From Chitinophagaceae bacterium (GTDB lineage Bacteria > Bacteroidota > Bacteroidia > Chitinophagales > Chitinophagaceae): 64,000 bases of DNA. The notes beneath the pieces are model-generated. The model made no database searches. It saw only the letters and a list, made by a program, of their open reading frames with translations, and was not told the DNA's origin. Shown piece by piece: positions 8,461-18,887 of the stretch. The DNA lies in contig JAFKGQ010000004.1 in assembly GCA_017307755.1 (NCBI GenBank), forward strand, positions 186,001-250,000. Direction: 5' to 3'. Numbering within the stretch: the stretch's first letter is position 1; the number at the start of each line of letters is the position of its first letter. The position numbers and the translations under genes are program-made.

Positions 8461-10479
8461 ATGATACTCCTTAGGCCCGCTGTCCTCATTGCTTTTATCT
8501 TATTCCTATGCTTCCCACAAAGGTATTGTGCTGCTCAGGACAAATCAAAAATTCAATTTGTAAAGCCTGGCCCGGGTGATTTTCAGCGTTCAGACGCCGG
8601 TGACAGTTCGAGTGCCGTCATCCTGTCCGACTATGGCTCTGTTTATTTCATCGGCAATGAAAAGGGATGGTTTTCCCATGTTTTCCAACGGCACACCCGT
8701 ATCCGGATCATTAATAAAAAGGCATTTGACCTTGCCACCGTGTCGATAAGACTTAATACGAATAATGACGATGCGGAAAAGGCCGACCATATCACGGCCA
8801 CTACTTACAACAATGAGAATGGTGTGGTGACAGAGAGCCAGCTGGACAAGAAGGATATTTTCTCAGACAGAAAGGACAAGAACCATATAGAGATGAGGTT
8901 TACATTGCCGGCCGTCAAGGAAGGCTCTATCATCGAATATGCTTATTCGGTAACCTCGGATTACAATTACTTTCCAGGCTGGGAATTTCAGTCTATCGAG
9001 TATCCCTGCCTGTATAGTGAATTCGAAGTAGAGATCCCTCAGACACTGGTCTATGTGTTCGTAAAGCAGGGCATACATTCTTTTGCTGTGGATAAAGGCA
9101 GCCAGGGACGCGGCTCGTACCGGGTCGGACAGAAGAACAACACGGGTCTGGTGACGACCAGCAACGACCTTTATGTCAACGCGAATACGGTGAAGCACCG
9201 TTGGGTAATGAAGGACATCCCCGCTTTTAGGGCAGAGAAATATATTTCCACTCCCCGTAACTACCTTGACAAAATAGAATTTCAACAATCCTCATGGTAT
9301 GACGGTCAGGAATACCATGATGTCACCAACAACTGGAAAAAAGCGACGGAAGAGCTGCTCAAGCGGGAGGATTTCGGACGTCCTCTGTATGAGAACACTG
9401 AATGGCTGGATGAATGGCTGAATAAGATCACGGCAAATATCAGCGACCCGCTGTTGCAGGCGAAGGCGATCTATTATTATCTGCAGGAACATCTCACCTG
9501 TACCAGCTATTACGATAAATTTATACGGACGAATCTCCGGGACGTGTTAAAAAAGAACAGCGGCACCGTGGGGGATCTCAACCTTCTGTTGCTGGCCATG
9601 CTCCGGCAGAAAGGATTTACGGCCGACCCGGTGCTATTGAGCACGAGGGAATTTGGGTTCAATCTCGCCAAGTATCCTATCATGGAAAGATTGAATTATG
9701 TAGTTGGCAGACTGAAGTTGAGGGACACTGTTTACTATCTGGATATCGCGCATCCCCAGCTGGGGTTCGGACAACTGGCCAGCGGCTGTTACAACGGGCA
9801 TGCCCGTATCATCAGCGACAGGGACTCAGGGTCGGTGTATTTCGAAGCCGATTCCCTACGGGAAAAAAGGACGACCATGGTCTTTATCTCCAATGGGGAA
9901 AAAGGGTTGGAGGGGTCTTATCAAGCTTTATTTGGCCCCGTAGAGTCTTACAGGGTCCGGGAGAGAGTAAGTGAAATAGGAGAGAAGGAGTATTTCAAAA
10001 GGATCCGGACCTCCTATGGAGAAGATGCGGACATCAGCCACACGCACATCGACTCTCTTGATAAAAAGGAGGAACCCGTGACCGTGCGTTATGAAATTGA
10101 CCTGAAGCAATCCGGTGCTTCCATGATCTATCTAACCCCTTTTTTTGGAGATGTCCTGCGGGAGAACCCCTTCAAGGCGGCTGACAGGAAATATCCTGTG
10201 GAGATGCCCTATGCTGCCGACCAGCTCTACCTGTTCAATATGGAGGTGCCGGCAGGATATGTAGTGGAAGAGTTGCCTAAGTCGGCCAGGGTGGCTTTTA
10301 ATGGTGATCAGGGTTCATTTGAATACCTCGTCGCCCACCAGGACAATATGATCCAGTTGAGATGCCGGCTAAAGCTGAACCGGGCTTATTTTTCCCCGGA
10401 TGATTATGCGAGTCTCAGGGATTTTTATGCATTCATCGTGAGAAAGGAGGCCGAACAGATCGTTTTAAAAAAACAATAA
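8461..10479 (+). CDS. Secreted DUF3857 / transglutaminase-like protein (copy 1)
   Basis: Exported protein of 672 residues: signal peptide (about 1-25), N-terminal DUF3857 beta domain (about 50-270, with AVKEGSIIEYAYSVTSDY), a transglutaminase-like middle (about 310-440), and a C-terminal beta domain. The middle region reads GTVGDLNLLLLAMLRQKGF where active transglutaminases have GDC, so the catalytic Cys is missing and cross-linking activity is unlikely. It is closely related to the next gene, for example in NPFKAADRKYPVEMPY. First of a three-gene same-strand run. Envelope role is inferred from export only. Confidence 0.85.
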   Translation: MILLRPAVLIAFILFLCFPQRYCAAQDKSKIQFVKPGPGDFQRSDAGDSSSAVILSDYGSVYFIGNEKGWFSHVFQRHTRIRIINKKAFDLATVSIRLNTNNDDAEKADHITATTYNNENGVVTESQLDKKDIFSDRKDKNHIEMRFTLPAVKEGSIIEYAYSVTSDYNYFPGWEFQSIEYPCLYSEFEVEIPQTLVYVFVKQGIHSFAVDKGSQGRGSYRVGQKNNTGLVTTSNDLYVNANTVKHRWVMKDIPAFRAEKYISTPRNYLDKIEFQQSSWYDGQEYHDVTNNWKKATEELLKREDFGRPLYENTEWLDEWLNKITANISDPLLQAKAIYYYLQEHLTCTSYYDKFIRTNLRDVLKKNSGTVGDLNLLLLAMLRQKGFTADPVLLSTREFGFNLAKYPIMERLNYVVGRLKLRDTVYYLDIAHPQLGFGQLASGCYNGHARIISDRDSGSVYFEADSLREKRTTMVFISNGEKGLEGSYQALFGPVESYRVRERVSEIGEKEYFKRIRTSYGEDADISHTHIDSLDKKEEPVTVRYEIDLKQSGASMIYLTPFFGDVLRENPFKAADRKYPVEMPYAADQLYLFNMEVPAGYVVEELPKSARVAFNGDQGSFEYLVAHQDNMIQLRCRLKLNRAYFSPDDYASLRDFYAFIVRKEAEQIVLKKQ

Positions 10480-10511
10480 CTATAACCTATAACCTCTTAA
10501 CACTGACTCCT

Positions 10512-12518
10512 ATGACCGTACGAAAAAAACTCGTTCCTGTATTATGTTGCCTGATGGCGGGCCCTTTTTTTCTCAACGCGCAGGACAAAATACATTTTGG
10601 TAAAATATCACCCGCGGACTTCGAGGTCAAGGCCCCTTCCTTCGACCCGGCTGCGGACGCAGTGGTCATTGCGGACGTGGGCAGCTCTGAGTTCGTCGGC
10701 AACAACAAGGGGTGGTTTACGCTGGATTTTAAACATTTCAAGCGGGTGAAGATATTAAACAAAAAAGGCTTCGAGGCTGCCAATGAAGAAATACTCCTGT
10801 ACACTGATGGGGAGACAGTAGACGGCTTGAAAGCCGCCACCTACAACCTGGAAGGCGGGAAGGTGGTGGAAACCCGTCTGGATGATAAGTCTGTTTTCAC
10901 CGATAAACTGAACAAGTACCTTTCGGTAAAGAAGTTTACTTTTCCCGCGCTGAAAGAAGGTTCCATTATTGAGTTCACCTATACGGAGCATTCCCAATAC
11001 CTGAGGAACCTGCAGCCATGGGCTTTCCAGGGGGAATACCCCAGTCTGTACAGCGAATACCAGGTTTCCATCCCCAACTTCTTCCAGTATGTCACATTGA
11101 GCCAGGGTTTTCTGCCTTTTGACGTAAAAACCGATTATCCCCGGCATGTCAATTTCCGGGTGACCATCCCCGGCGGCGCCGACAGGGACGAGACGGTCAA
11201 CTTTGACGACGATGTCGTCGATCATAAGTGGGCTATGAAGAATGTCCCATCCCTTAAGCCGGAGCGGTATACCACCACGGTGAATAATTATATTTCCAAA
11301 ATAGAGTTTCAGCTCGCCCGGTACGCTTTTCCCCATTCCATGACAAAGGACATGATGGGCAACTGGCTGACCGTAAGTCAGGGTCTTATGAAATTGGAGG
11401 ACTTCGGCGCTGACCTGCACAGTAACAACGGCTGGATGGATGAGGTAATAAAGACCATTACCAGGGGTGCCGTCAGTCCAACAGACAAGGCAAAGAAGAT
11501 CTATACCTATGTGAGGGATAATTACACCTGTACGGATCACAGCAGCCTGTATTGCACGGGCCCTATCAAGACAGTGTTTAAGAACAGGAATGGCAATGAA
11601 GCGGAGATCAATCTCTTGTTGGTGGCTATGTTGAACCATGAACATCTAATGGCCGACCCTGTCATCCTGAGCACCAGAAGCCATGGATTTACCAACGAGC
11701 TTTATCCTCTCCTAAGCCGGTTCAATTACGTCGTCGGCAGGGTCGTCATCGATTCCTCTGTCTTGTACCTGGACGCCAGCGAGCCGTGGATAGGCTTTGG
11801 GCATCTTCCCGAACGGTGTTACAACGGACATGCCCGCGTCATCACCAGGGAAATGCCTTTGCCGGTGTATTTTGACGCGGATTCGATCATGGAAAAAAAG
11901 CTCACGACCGTCTTTGTCAGCAATGTGGGAAAGGGTGTGATAGACGCCAGGGTACAATCCGTGCCGGGCTATTTCGAGTCCTGTAATATCAGGGAAAAGA
12001 TACATGACAAAAGCGAAAAGGATTTTTTCAAGACTATACAGACCGCCTACCAGGGAGAGCCGGAGATTGCCAATGTTTCGATAGACAGTCTTACATTGAC
12101 GGATCAACCCGTGGGCGTCAACTATGATGTGATGTTGAAGAACGATACCAACGAAGAGGTGATCTATTTCAACCCCATGCTGGAGGAGGGGTATAAGGAA
12201 AATCCGTTCAAGGCGGCAGACCGGAAGTATCCCGTGGAAATGCCCTACGGGTTTGACGAAACCTATATCCTCAATATGGAAATACCCGAAGGGTATGTGG
12301 TAGATGAAATACCAAAGTCCACAAAAGTAACCTTTAATGAGGATGAAGGGTTTTTCGAATACCTGATTGTTAAGGATGACAGCAACATCCAGTTCCGCAG
12401 TCGTGTCGTGCTTAAAAAAGCGAACTTTAGACCGGAGGATTATGCTACATTGCGCGATTTTTTTGCCTTTGTTGTAAAGAAGCAAGGCGAGCAGATAGTG
12501 TTTAAAAAGAAAAAATGA
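10512..12518 (+). CDS. Secreted DUF3857 / transglutaminase-like protein (copy 2)
   Basis: Exported protein of 668 residues with signal peptide (about 1-24), DUF3857 domain, degenerate transglutaminase-like core and C-terminal beta domain in the same order as the upstream gene. The C-terminal 100 residues align almost without gaps to copy 1 (NPFKAADRKYPVEMPYGFDE against NPFKAADRKYPVEMPYAADQ), so the pair is a tandem duplication. The core reads GNEAEINLLLVAML, again without the nucleophilic Cys. It begins 32 bp after copy 1 and ends 4 bp before copy 3, so one operon is likely. Confidence 0.85.
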   Translation: MTVRKKLVPVLCCLMAGPFFLNAQDKIHFGKISPADFEVKAPSFDPAADAVVIADVGSSEFVGNNKGWFTLDFKHFKRVKILNKKGFEAANEEILLYTDGETVDGLKAATYNLEGGKVVETRLDDKSVFTDKLNKYLSVKKFTFPALKEGSIIEFTYTEHSQYLRNLQPWAFQGEYPSLYSEYQVSIPNFFQYVTLSQGFLPFDVKTDYPRHVNFRVTIPGGADRDETVNFDDDVVDHKWAMKNVPSLKPERYTTTVNNYISKIEFQLARYAFPHSMTKDMMGNWLTVSQGLMKLEDFGADLHSNNGWMDEVIKTITRGAVSPTDKAKKIYTYVRDNYTCTDHSSLYCTGPIKTVFKNRNGNEAEINLLLVAMLNHEHLMADPVILSTRSHGFTNELYPLLSRFNYVVGRVVIDSSVLYLDASEPWIGFGHLPERCYNGHARVITREMPLPVYFDADSIMEKKLTTVFVSNVGKGVIDARVQSVPGYFESCNIREKIHDKSEKDFFKTIQTAYQGEPEIANVSIDSLTLTDQPVGVNYDVMLKNDTNEEVIYFNPMLEEGYKENPFKAADRKYPVEMPYGFDETYILNMEIPEGYVVDEIPKSTKVTFNEDEGFFEYLIVKDDSNIQFRSRVVLKKANFRPEDYATLRDFFAFVVKKQGEQIVFKKKK

Positions 12519-12522
12519 TCTT

Positions 12523-14421
12523 ATGCGCATCGTGACGAGCTTATTGTTATTGACCATTGGTTGCGGGCTTCGGGCGCAGACCTATAATGTGCTTTTGATC
12601 CCTGATAGTCTGAAAAAAGGGGCCCGGGCAGTGGTGAGGGAGGATGAAACTATCTTAGAGATAAAGAGCCCGTCAAAAGCCATCGAGCGGCAACACACAG
12701 TATACACCATTCTGAATGAGAACGCGGATAACCTGGGTGGTTTTGTAAGCAGGTATGATAAGTTTACGTCTGTAGGTTCCGTCAATATGACGCTTTACGA
12801 TGCCATGGGGAAGGAATTGAAGCGTGTAAAGAAAAAGGATATGGAGGACCGCAGCTACGTCAGCGAAGGAACCCTGATGAATGATGTCCGATATAAGTTC
12901 TATGATTTTTATTTTAAGGTCTATCCTTATACGGTGAGCTGCGATGAAGAGGACGAGCACAATGGCCTGTTGTTCTTTTCGCCCTGGCGACCGCTGCTGA
13001 ATTCGGGTATTTCCACACAGCACAGCAAATATGTGATCATAGCTCCAAAGGATTACGAGGTCCGTTACAAACTGGTGAACTGTGATATCAAGCCGGTGAT
13101 CACCGAATCGGGGGATAAAAAGATCTATACGTGGGAGGTGAGCAACCTTCCTGCCCGTCATACCGAAACGGGCGGTCCCCGGTGGAAGGAGATCGCCCCT
13201 CATGTGCTGCTGGCTCCTTCCGAATTCGAAGCGGAAGGATATAAAGGCAGTATGACCAGTTGGGAAAGTTTCGGCAAGTTTATTTATCAGCTGCGGGAGG
13301 GTAGGGACATATTGCCGGAAGATATCAAAAAGAAAGTGCACGAGCTGACGGACAATCTGAAAGACCCGCATCAGAAAGTATACATCTTATATGACTTTCT
13401 CCAAAAGAATACGCATTATATCAGCATTCAGCTGGGGATTGGCGGCTGGCAGCCTTTTCCTGCGGAGTATGTGGCTACGAAAAGATATGGAGACTGCAAA
13501 GCTTTGTCCAATTATATGATCGCTCTTTTGAAGGAGGCGGGTATCGCCGGCAGATATGTAGTAATATACGGAGGTGCTGATGAGCCACCGCTGGTAGATG
13601 ATTTCCCTTCGTTGCAGGGGAACCATGTCATATCCTGCGTCCCTCTGGAAAAAGACACCATCTGGCTTGAATGTACCAGCCAGACTCAATCTCCGGGCTT
13701 TATGGGCAGCTTCACCGGCGACCGGAAGGCCATTCTTATCGATGAGACAGGGGGGCATATCGTAAAGACGCCGTCGTATTCATCGACGGATAATACAAGG
13801 AGCCGGGTTGTCAACGCCAGCATTAGTCCGGAGGGCAACCTGGACGCCGAAGTAACGACTACTTATTACGGCATAAGACAGGAAATGCCGCATGGGCTTA
13901 TCTATGGCGCTTCGGATGACGAGCGGGAGAAGTATCTGAACAGCCTGTTCCATCTGCCCACGTATAAGGTAGATAAGAGCCGGTATGAGGAGCAGAAAGG
14001 CGCCCTTCCTGTAGTGAAGGAATATCTGCATGTGGTAAGCCCCAACTATGCGGGTGTTACGGGGAAGCGTTTGTTTATTACACCGAACCTTTTTGACAGG
14101 AATACATACCGGCTGCCCCAGGATTCGGCGCGTCATTATGATTTTGTGGATGACAGGGCGTTCAGGGACATCGACAGCATCACGATCAGGATCCCGGATG
14201 GCTATCAGCCCGAGGCCATCCCTTCCGATGTGCACATCGATAATAAATTCGGAAGGTACAGTGCTTCCGTAAAGGTGCTGCCGGATAAGATAGTCTATTC
14301 CCGCACCTGGGAGGAGAGCTTTGCCCGCTTCCCGCCGTCAGACTACGCGGCCCTTGTCAAATTCTACGAGCAGCTGTACAAGACGGACCATACGCGTATC
14401 GTACTAGTAAAAAAAGAGTAG
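12523..14421 (+). CDS. Secreted DUF3857 protein with intact transglutaminase core (copy 3)
   Basis: Exported protein of 632 residues: signal peptide (about 1-19, ending CGLRAQ), DUF3857 domain, then a transglutaminase-like core. Unlike its two neighbours it keeps the Cys motif KRYGDCKALSNYMIALLKEAGI and a later His segment QGNHVISCVPL followed by IWLECTSQ, so it may be an active papain-fold enzyme (protease or amidase/transglutaminase). It diverges strongly from copies 1 and 2 outside these motifs and is not a recent duplicate. Its start lies 4 bp after the copy 2 stop. Substrate unknown. Confidence 0.85.
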   Translation: MRIVTSLLLLTIGCGLRAQTYNVLLIPDSLKKGARAVVREDETILEIKSPSKAIERQHTVYTILNENADNLGGFVSRYDKFTSVGSVNMTLYDAMGKELKRVKKKDMEDRSYVSEGTLMNDVRYKFYDFYFKVYPYTVSCDEEDEHNGLLFFSPWRPLLNSGISTQHSKYVIIAPKDYEVRYKLVNCDIKPVITESGDKKIYTWEVSNLPARHTETGGPRWKEIAPHVLLAPSEFEAEGYKGSMTSWESFGKFIYQLREGRDILPEDIKKKVHELTDNLKDPHQKVYILYDFLQKNTHYISIQLGIGGWQPFPAEYVATKRYGDCKALSNYMIALLKEAGIAGRYVVIYGGADEPPLVDDFPSLQGNHVISCVPLEKDTIWLECTSQTQSPGFMGSFTGDRKAILIDETGGHIVKTPSYSSTDNTRSRVVNASISPEGNLDAEVTTTYYGIRQEMPHGLIYGASDDEREKYLNSLFHLPTYKVDKSRYEEQKGALPVVKEYLHVVSPNYAGVTGKRLFITPNLFDRNTYRLPQDSARHYDFVDDRAFRDIDSITIRIPDGYQPEAIPSDVHIDNKFGRYSASVKVLPDKIVYSRTWEESFARFPPSDYAALVKFYEQLYKTDHTRIVLVKKE

Positions 14422-14424
14422 GGG

Positions 14425-15459
14425 CTATTGACAGCCGCTGCCGCCGACGGCTCCGTCTATCAGGCCTTTCAGGCTTTGATACAAGGCCTTTTTTTCTTCT
14501 TCCGGTTTTCCAACGATAAGGATGGCCGCATAATTCCGGCATTTGTCAATGTAGGGTATCGTCCCCATCATATTAGGACAGGCCAGTACATTGGACTTAC
14601 CTGCCGCGGTGGATTCTGTGATAAAAGAACCAAGACTAAAGTGGACTCCCTGGAGGGACTTTGGTACGCTTTTAATGGGGGTTGCCGGAAATTGTGACGT
14701 TTCCAATTCTTCCACCGCCTTTTCACTGAGAATGCGCCGGCCTTCAAATACGCCATTGTTCAGCAGCATAGAAAGAAAATTTATATAATCATTGGCGGTA
14801 GACCTGGCCCCTCCGGCGGGGTTTATGGCGCCGCCTTCCTCATTGCTGAAACTGGTGCCCTTCATCTTTAGAGGCCGGATGATCCTGTCCTGGATCAGTC
14901 TGTCAAAGCTCTTTTTCGAAATGATCTCCAACACTCTGGCGGCGATGTTCGGGCCAACATAGCTATAGTAGAATTCCGTACCGGGATTGGTGACGATGTC
15001 CCTGCGGGAGGCATAAGAATTTATTTCTTCCTCCAGGCTTTCGAATTTTGTCTTTCCTTCGGCCCTGATACCCGTGGTATTGGTAAGACAATGCCGTATG
15101 GTGATATAGCTCTTTGAATATTTGGCAAAAAGGGGAATATACTGAGTAACCCGGTCGTCCAGTGACAGCTTGCCTTCGTCTACAAAGGTCATCACCAGGG
15201 CGGCTGTAAGCCAGTTACCCGCGCTTTCGATTGAGGCCTGGGTTTTTGGGGAAAAGTCCTCACTACCTTGTTTCTGGTAAAGGATTTTCCCATCTTTCCA
15301 TACGAGGGCGACGAAATTATTCCCCAGGGCCTTTTGATTTTGCTTAAGTAATTGATCTACTGCACTGAAGTCAGATTGGGCAAGGATGGGCAGACAGAAT
15401 AGCAGGCTGAGGGGGATAAGGCTGAATTGTAGACAGATGGTTTTAATTTTGTATGACAT
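14425..15459 (-). CDS. Degenerate class-C beta-lactamase-fold serine hydrolase
   Basis: Exported protein of about 344 residues with a signal peptide (MSYKIKTICLQFSLIPLSLL...) and a serine beta-lactamase/DD-peptidase fold: ALVWKDGKILYQKQG, NWLTAALVMTFVDEGKLSLDDRVTQYIP and IRPLKMKGTSF are standard. The first active-site motif reads SAGN (Ser79, Asn82) instead of SxxK. The second reads YSY (165-167) instead of YxN, and HCLTNTTGI replaces the usual HLLTHTSGL. It therefore looks like a pseudoenzyme, or an enzyme with altered chemistry. I chose the start at MSYK (15459) because it opens the signal peptide. It is divergent from clpB (75-bp gap). Confidence 0.82.
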   Translation of the reverse strand: MSYKIKTICLQFSLIPLSLLFCLPILAQSDFSAVDQLLKQNQKALGNNFVALVWKDGKILYQKQGSEDFSPKTQASIESAGNWLTAALVMTFVDEGKLSLDDRVTQYIPLFAKYSKSYITIRHCLTNTTGIRAEGKTKFESLEEEINSYASRRDIVTNPGTEFYYSYVGPNIAARVLEIISKKSFDRLIQDRIIRPLKMKGTSFSNEEGGAINPAGGARSTANDYINFLSMLLNNGVFEGRRILSEKAVEELETSQFPATPIKSVPKSLQGVHFSLGSFITESTAAGKSNVLACPNMMGTIPYIDKCRNYAAILIVGKPEEEKKALYQSLKGLIDGAVGGSGCQ

Positions 15460-15534
15460 AGTTGCCGGGTTTGGCTTTTGGATTAGATTTTGTCGCACAA
15501 TTTAACAGTAAATTTTAAAGGAAAACAGAATTAT

Positions 15535-18153
15535 ATGAACTTGAATAATTTTACCATCAAAGCACAGGAAGCGATCTCCCGGAGCCAGCAACTGGCTTTT
15601 GATAGGCAAAATCCCGTTATCGAAACGGAGCATTTGCTTAAATCGTTGCTAAGCGAAGAAGATTCTTTGGTAGAATTTCTGTTGAAGAAGAATAATGTGA
15701 ATGTGAATTTTGTGGAAACCAAGCTCGATGAGAGTATAAACAAGCTACCGAAGATCAGCGGGGGGGAACCTGCCCAGACCATCAGCCGCGATGTGAATAA
15801 CGTTATGTTGCGGGCCGGGTCTGATCTGAAGCAATTCGGAGATGAATTCGTCAGCGTGGAGCATATCCTGCTAGCCCTCGTACAGGGCAACGACAATACG
15901 GCCATAATATTGAAAGATGCGGGCCTGACGGAAAAAGGTCTTATTGCAGCGATCAGGGATCTGCGTAAGGGTTCCACTGTGTCATCCCAGACACAGGAAA
16001 CTTCTTTTAATGCGCTGAACAAATATGCAAAAAACTTAAATGAGCTGGCCCGTCAGGGCAAACTGGATCCTGTCATCGGCAGGGATGAGGAGATACGCAG
16101 AACCCTGCATATCCTTACCCGCCGTAGCAAGAACAATCCTATCCTGGTAGGTGAACCCGGAGTAGGTAAAACGGCTATTGCCGAAGGGCTGGCCCACCGC
16201 ATTGTCAATGGAGATGTGCCCGAGAACCTGCGGTCCAAGGTGATCTATGCTTTAGATATGGGACAGTTGATCGCGGGCGCTAAGTATAAAGGCGAGTTTG
16301 AAGAGCGTCTGAAAAGCGTTGTGAAGGAAGTATCCGGCAGTGACGGAGAGATCATTCTTTTTATTGACGAGATACATACGCTGGTAGGAGCGGGAGGAGG
16401 AGAAGGGGCCATGGATGCCGCCAATATCCTTAAACCGGCCCTTGCGCGTGGGGAACTGCGGGCTGTCGGCGCCACTACCCTGAACGAATACCAGAAATTC
16501 TTTGAAAAGGACAAAGCGTTGGAGCGTCGTTTTCAAAAGGTCCTGATAGACGAGCCCACCGTAGAGGATGCCATTTCGATCCTCAGAGGATTAAAGGACA
16601 GATATGAGACACACCACCATGTACGGATAAAGGATGAAGCGATCATTGCGGCCGTGGAATTGTCGCATCGCTATATTACTGATCGGTTCCTTCCGGACAA
16701 GGCCATCGACCTTATAGATGAAAGCGCGGCCAAGCTGCGGCTGGAAATGAACTCGATGCCGGAAGAGCTGGACAGGTTGGAAAGACAGATCCGTCAGCTG
16801 GAGATCGAAAGGGAGGCCATTAAAAGGGAAAATGATAGGGATAAGCTGAAAGAGCTAAGCGCGGATATCGGCAATCTTACAGTGGAGAGGGATACCTTGA
16901 AAGCCAAGTGGAAACAGGAGAAAGAACTGGTAGAAAAAGTGCAGAATGCAAAGGCGGAGATAGAAAACCTTAAACTGGCCGCGGAAAAAGCAGAGAGAGA
17001 AGGGCAATATGGTCTTGTGGCAGAGATACGATATGGAAAAATAAAAGAACAGGAAAAGGTCATTGAAGATTATTCCCGTCAGCTGGCCACTATCAGCGCG
17101 ACGTCGCGTCTGATGAAGGAAGAAGTGGATGCTGAGGATATTGCAGAAGCCGTGGCGAAGGCTACGGGCATACCTGTGGCCAAGATGCTGCAAAGTGAAA
17201 GGGAAAAATTGCTGCATCTGGAGGACGAGCTGCATAGACGGGTCATTGGGCAGGATGAAGCCATCACGGCTGTAGCGGATGCCATCCGCCGGAGCCGGGC
17301 AGGACTGCAGGACCCCAGACGGCCCATCGGATCCTTTATCTTTTTGGGAACTACCGGTGTGGGTAAGACGGAGCTGGCAAAAGCGTTGGCCGAATACCTT
17401 TTTGATGACGAAGGGATGATGACCCGCATCGATATGAGCGAATACCAGGAAAAACATACGGTCAGCCGTCTGATAGGAGCGCCCCCGGGATATGTGGGTT
17501 ATGAAGAGGGCGGTCAGTTGACAGAAGCCGTCCGCCGCAAACCTTACAGTGTCGTTCTGCTGGACGAGATAGAGAAAGCGCATCCGGATGTCTTTAATAT
17601 CCTCTTGCAGGTGTTGGACGATGGAAGGCTTACCGATAATAAAGGAAGAGTGGTGAATTTTAAGAATACCATCATCATCATGACCAGCAATATGGGCAGC
17701 CAGATCATCCAGGCGAATTTCGAGGATGTAACAGAAAAGAACAGGGAAGATGTGATGGAAAAGACCCGGGTGGAAGTAACGGAGCTGCTGAAGCAGACCA
17801 TCCGGCCGGAATTCCTCAACCGTATAGACGAGATCATCCTTTTCCAGCCCTTATTGAAAAGCGAGATCAAGGGCATCATCCGTATACAGCTGGACGACCT
17901 CAAGCGGCTGGTGGCTAAGAATGGCTTACAGCTGGAGTTCAGCGATTATGTGTTGGATTACCTGGCGGAAAATGGCTTTGACCCCCAGTTCGGCGCCCGG
18001 CCGTTGAAGCGGCTGATCCAGAAAGCAATTGTTAATCAATTGAGTAAGAGGATATTGGCTGGAGATATAGCAAAAGATCATCCCGTATTGGTGGATGTAT
18101 TTGATGGGGTGGTGGTGTTCCGCAACGAAGCGCATCACACCCATGAGGCGTAA
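15535..18153 (+). CDS. clpB: ATP-dependent disaggregase ClpB
   Basis: Hexameric AAA+ chaperone that, with DnaK, pulls apart aggregated proteins. The 872 residues contain the Clp N domain (about 1-150), NBD1 with Walker A GEPGVGKT, the coiled-coil M domain (about 400-530, [18 protein letters not shown]...) that defines ClpB, and NBD2 with Walker A GTTGVGKT and arginine-finger region FLNRIDEII. The ATG at 15535 starts [14 protein letters not shown], the family N-terminus; the upstream TTG in frame is not needed. A strong terminator follows. No CIRCE or sigma-32-like promoter was identified in the 75-bp upstream gap. Confidence 0.97.
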   Translation: MNLNNFTIKAQEAISRSQQLAFDRQNPVIETEHLLKSLLSEEDSLVEFLLKKNNVNVNFVETKLDESINKLPKISGGEPAQTISRDVNNVMLRAGSDLKQFGDEFVSVEHILLALVQGNDNTAIILKDAGLTEKGLIAAIRDLRKGSTVSSQTQETSFNALNKYAKNLNELARQGKLDPVIGRDEEIRRTLHILTRRSKNNPILVGEPGVGKTAIAEGLAHRIVNGDVPENLRSKVIYALDMGQLIAGAKYKGEFEERLKSVVKEVSGSDGEIILFIDEIHTLVGAGGGEGAMDAANILKPALARGELRAVGATTLNEYQKFFEKDKALERRFQKVLIDEPTVEDAISILRGLKDRYETHHHVRIKDEAIIAAVELSHRYITDRFLPDKAIDLIDESAAKLRLEMNSMPEELDRLERQIRQLEIEREAIKRENDRDKLKELSADIGNLTVERDTLKAKWKQEKELVEKVQNAKAEIENLKLAAEKAEREGQYGLVAEIRYGKIKEQEKVIEDYSRQLATISATSRLMKEEVDAEDIAEAVAKATGIPVAKMLQSEREKLLHLEDELHRRVIGQDEAITAVADAIRRSRAGLQDPRRPIGSFIFLGTTGVGKTELAKALAEYLFDDEGMMTRIDMSEYQEKHTVSRLIGAPPGYVGYEEGGQLTEAVRRKPYSVVLLDEIEKAHPDVFNILLQVLDDGRLTDNKGRVVNFKNTIIIMTSNMGSQIIQANFEDVTEKNREDVMEKTRVEVTELLKQTIRPEFLNRIDEIILFQPLLKSEIKGIIRIQLDDLKRLVAKNGLQLEFSDYVLDYLAENGFDPQFGARPLKRLIQKAIVNQLSKRILAGDIAKDHPVLVDVFDGVVVFRNEAHHTHEA

Positions 18154-18174
18154 ACGCTCTAAAAAGTTAAAAGT

Positions 18175-18207
18175 AAGCCCGGGGGCCTATCCTCCGGGCT
18201 TTTTTTA
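18175..18207 (+). terminator. Terminator of clpB
   Basis: AGCCCGGGGG, short loop, CCTCCGGGCT and a run of seven T. Stem of about 9-10 bp with one mismatch, 22 bp after the clpB stop. Confidence 0.9.
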
Positions 18208-18255
18208 TGTATATTCGTAGCAGCTGAACTAAACAGAACAGGAATTGTTAAATAG

Positions 18256-18855
18256 ATGATTATGGCACTAAAAGCAAAAGAAGTGGAGATCATCCCGACC
18301 CGGGATGTCTTCGTGGGAGACATAAAAGCTCCCGTAACACTCACAGAATACGGCGATTATGAAAGCGAAGCCTGCGCAAAAGCCAATGAGGTGGTAGATA
18401 AGCTGCTGACGGCCTATGCCGGCAAAATGCGTTTCAATTTTCGTCATTTTCCCCTTACCAAGATCCACCAGCACGCGATGAAGGCGGCGGAGGCCTCTCT
18501 GGGGGCCGCCCAGGAGGGTAAGTTTTGGGAAATGCATAATACCCTCTTTGCTCACAGGAGACGGCTGGGTGCAATTAGCCTTCGCGAGTATGCCAAGGAC
18601 GTGGGCGTTATCAATAAAAAATTCCTGGAGAACCTGGTGAATTGCACCTACGGATGGTCGGTGAAGAGCGATCTGCTCGAAGGGTTGGATAAAGGTGTAA
18701 GGGATGTACCGGCTTTCTTTATCAACGGAGAATTGTTTACCGGTAAGCCTACTTATGACAATCTGAGTAAGGGTATTGAGGCTGCCCTCAGCCAGGGAAA
18801 GAAGAAGAAACCCGCCAACGGGCGGACGCAGAAAGCTGCGGCAACAAAGGTCTGA
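18256..18855 (+). CDS. DsbA-like thioredoxin-fold protein with a single active-site Cys
   Basis: 199-residue protein of the DsbA/Thioredoxin_4 type: PVTLTEYGDYESEACAKANEVV opens the fold, a helical insertion follows, and GVRDVPAFFINGELFTGKP supplies the cis-proline loop. The usual CxxC reads SEAC here (Ser37, Cys40), so only the second cysteine remains. It cannot form the standard redox disulfide alone and may act as a glutathione-type monothiol enzyme, chaperone or mixed-disulfide partner. No signal peptide is seen, which suggests the cytoplasm. The start may be 18256 or the second Met at 18262. The C-terminus is Lys/Ala-rich. It is convergent with the Cas12f-like gene. Confidence 0.8.
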   Translation: MIMALKAKEVEIIPTRDVFVGDIKAPVTLTEYGDYESEACAKANEVVDKLLTAYAGKMRFNFRHFPLTKIHQHAMKAAEASLGAAQEGKFWEMHNTLFAHRRRLGAISLREYAKDVGVINKKFLENLVNCTYGWSVKSDLLEGLDKGVRDVPAFFINGELFTGKPTYDNLSKGIEAALSQGKKKKPANGRTQKAAATKV

Positions 18856-18887
18856 TAAAAATTTTGTTACATAAATGTTCAGCCGGG

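Noticed and set aside
10755..11645. 296-codon minus-strand frame inside the second DUF3857 gene
   Set aside because: Antisense shadow of a conserved gene; composition is His/Val/Ile-rich in the manner of such shadows and no motif was recognised.
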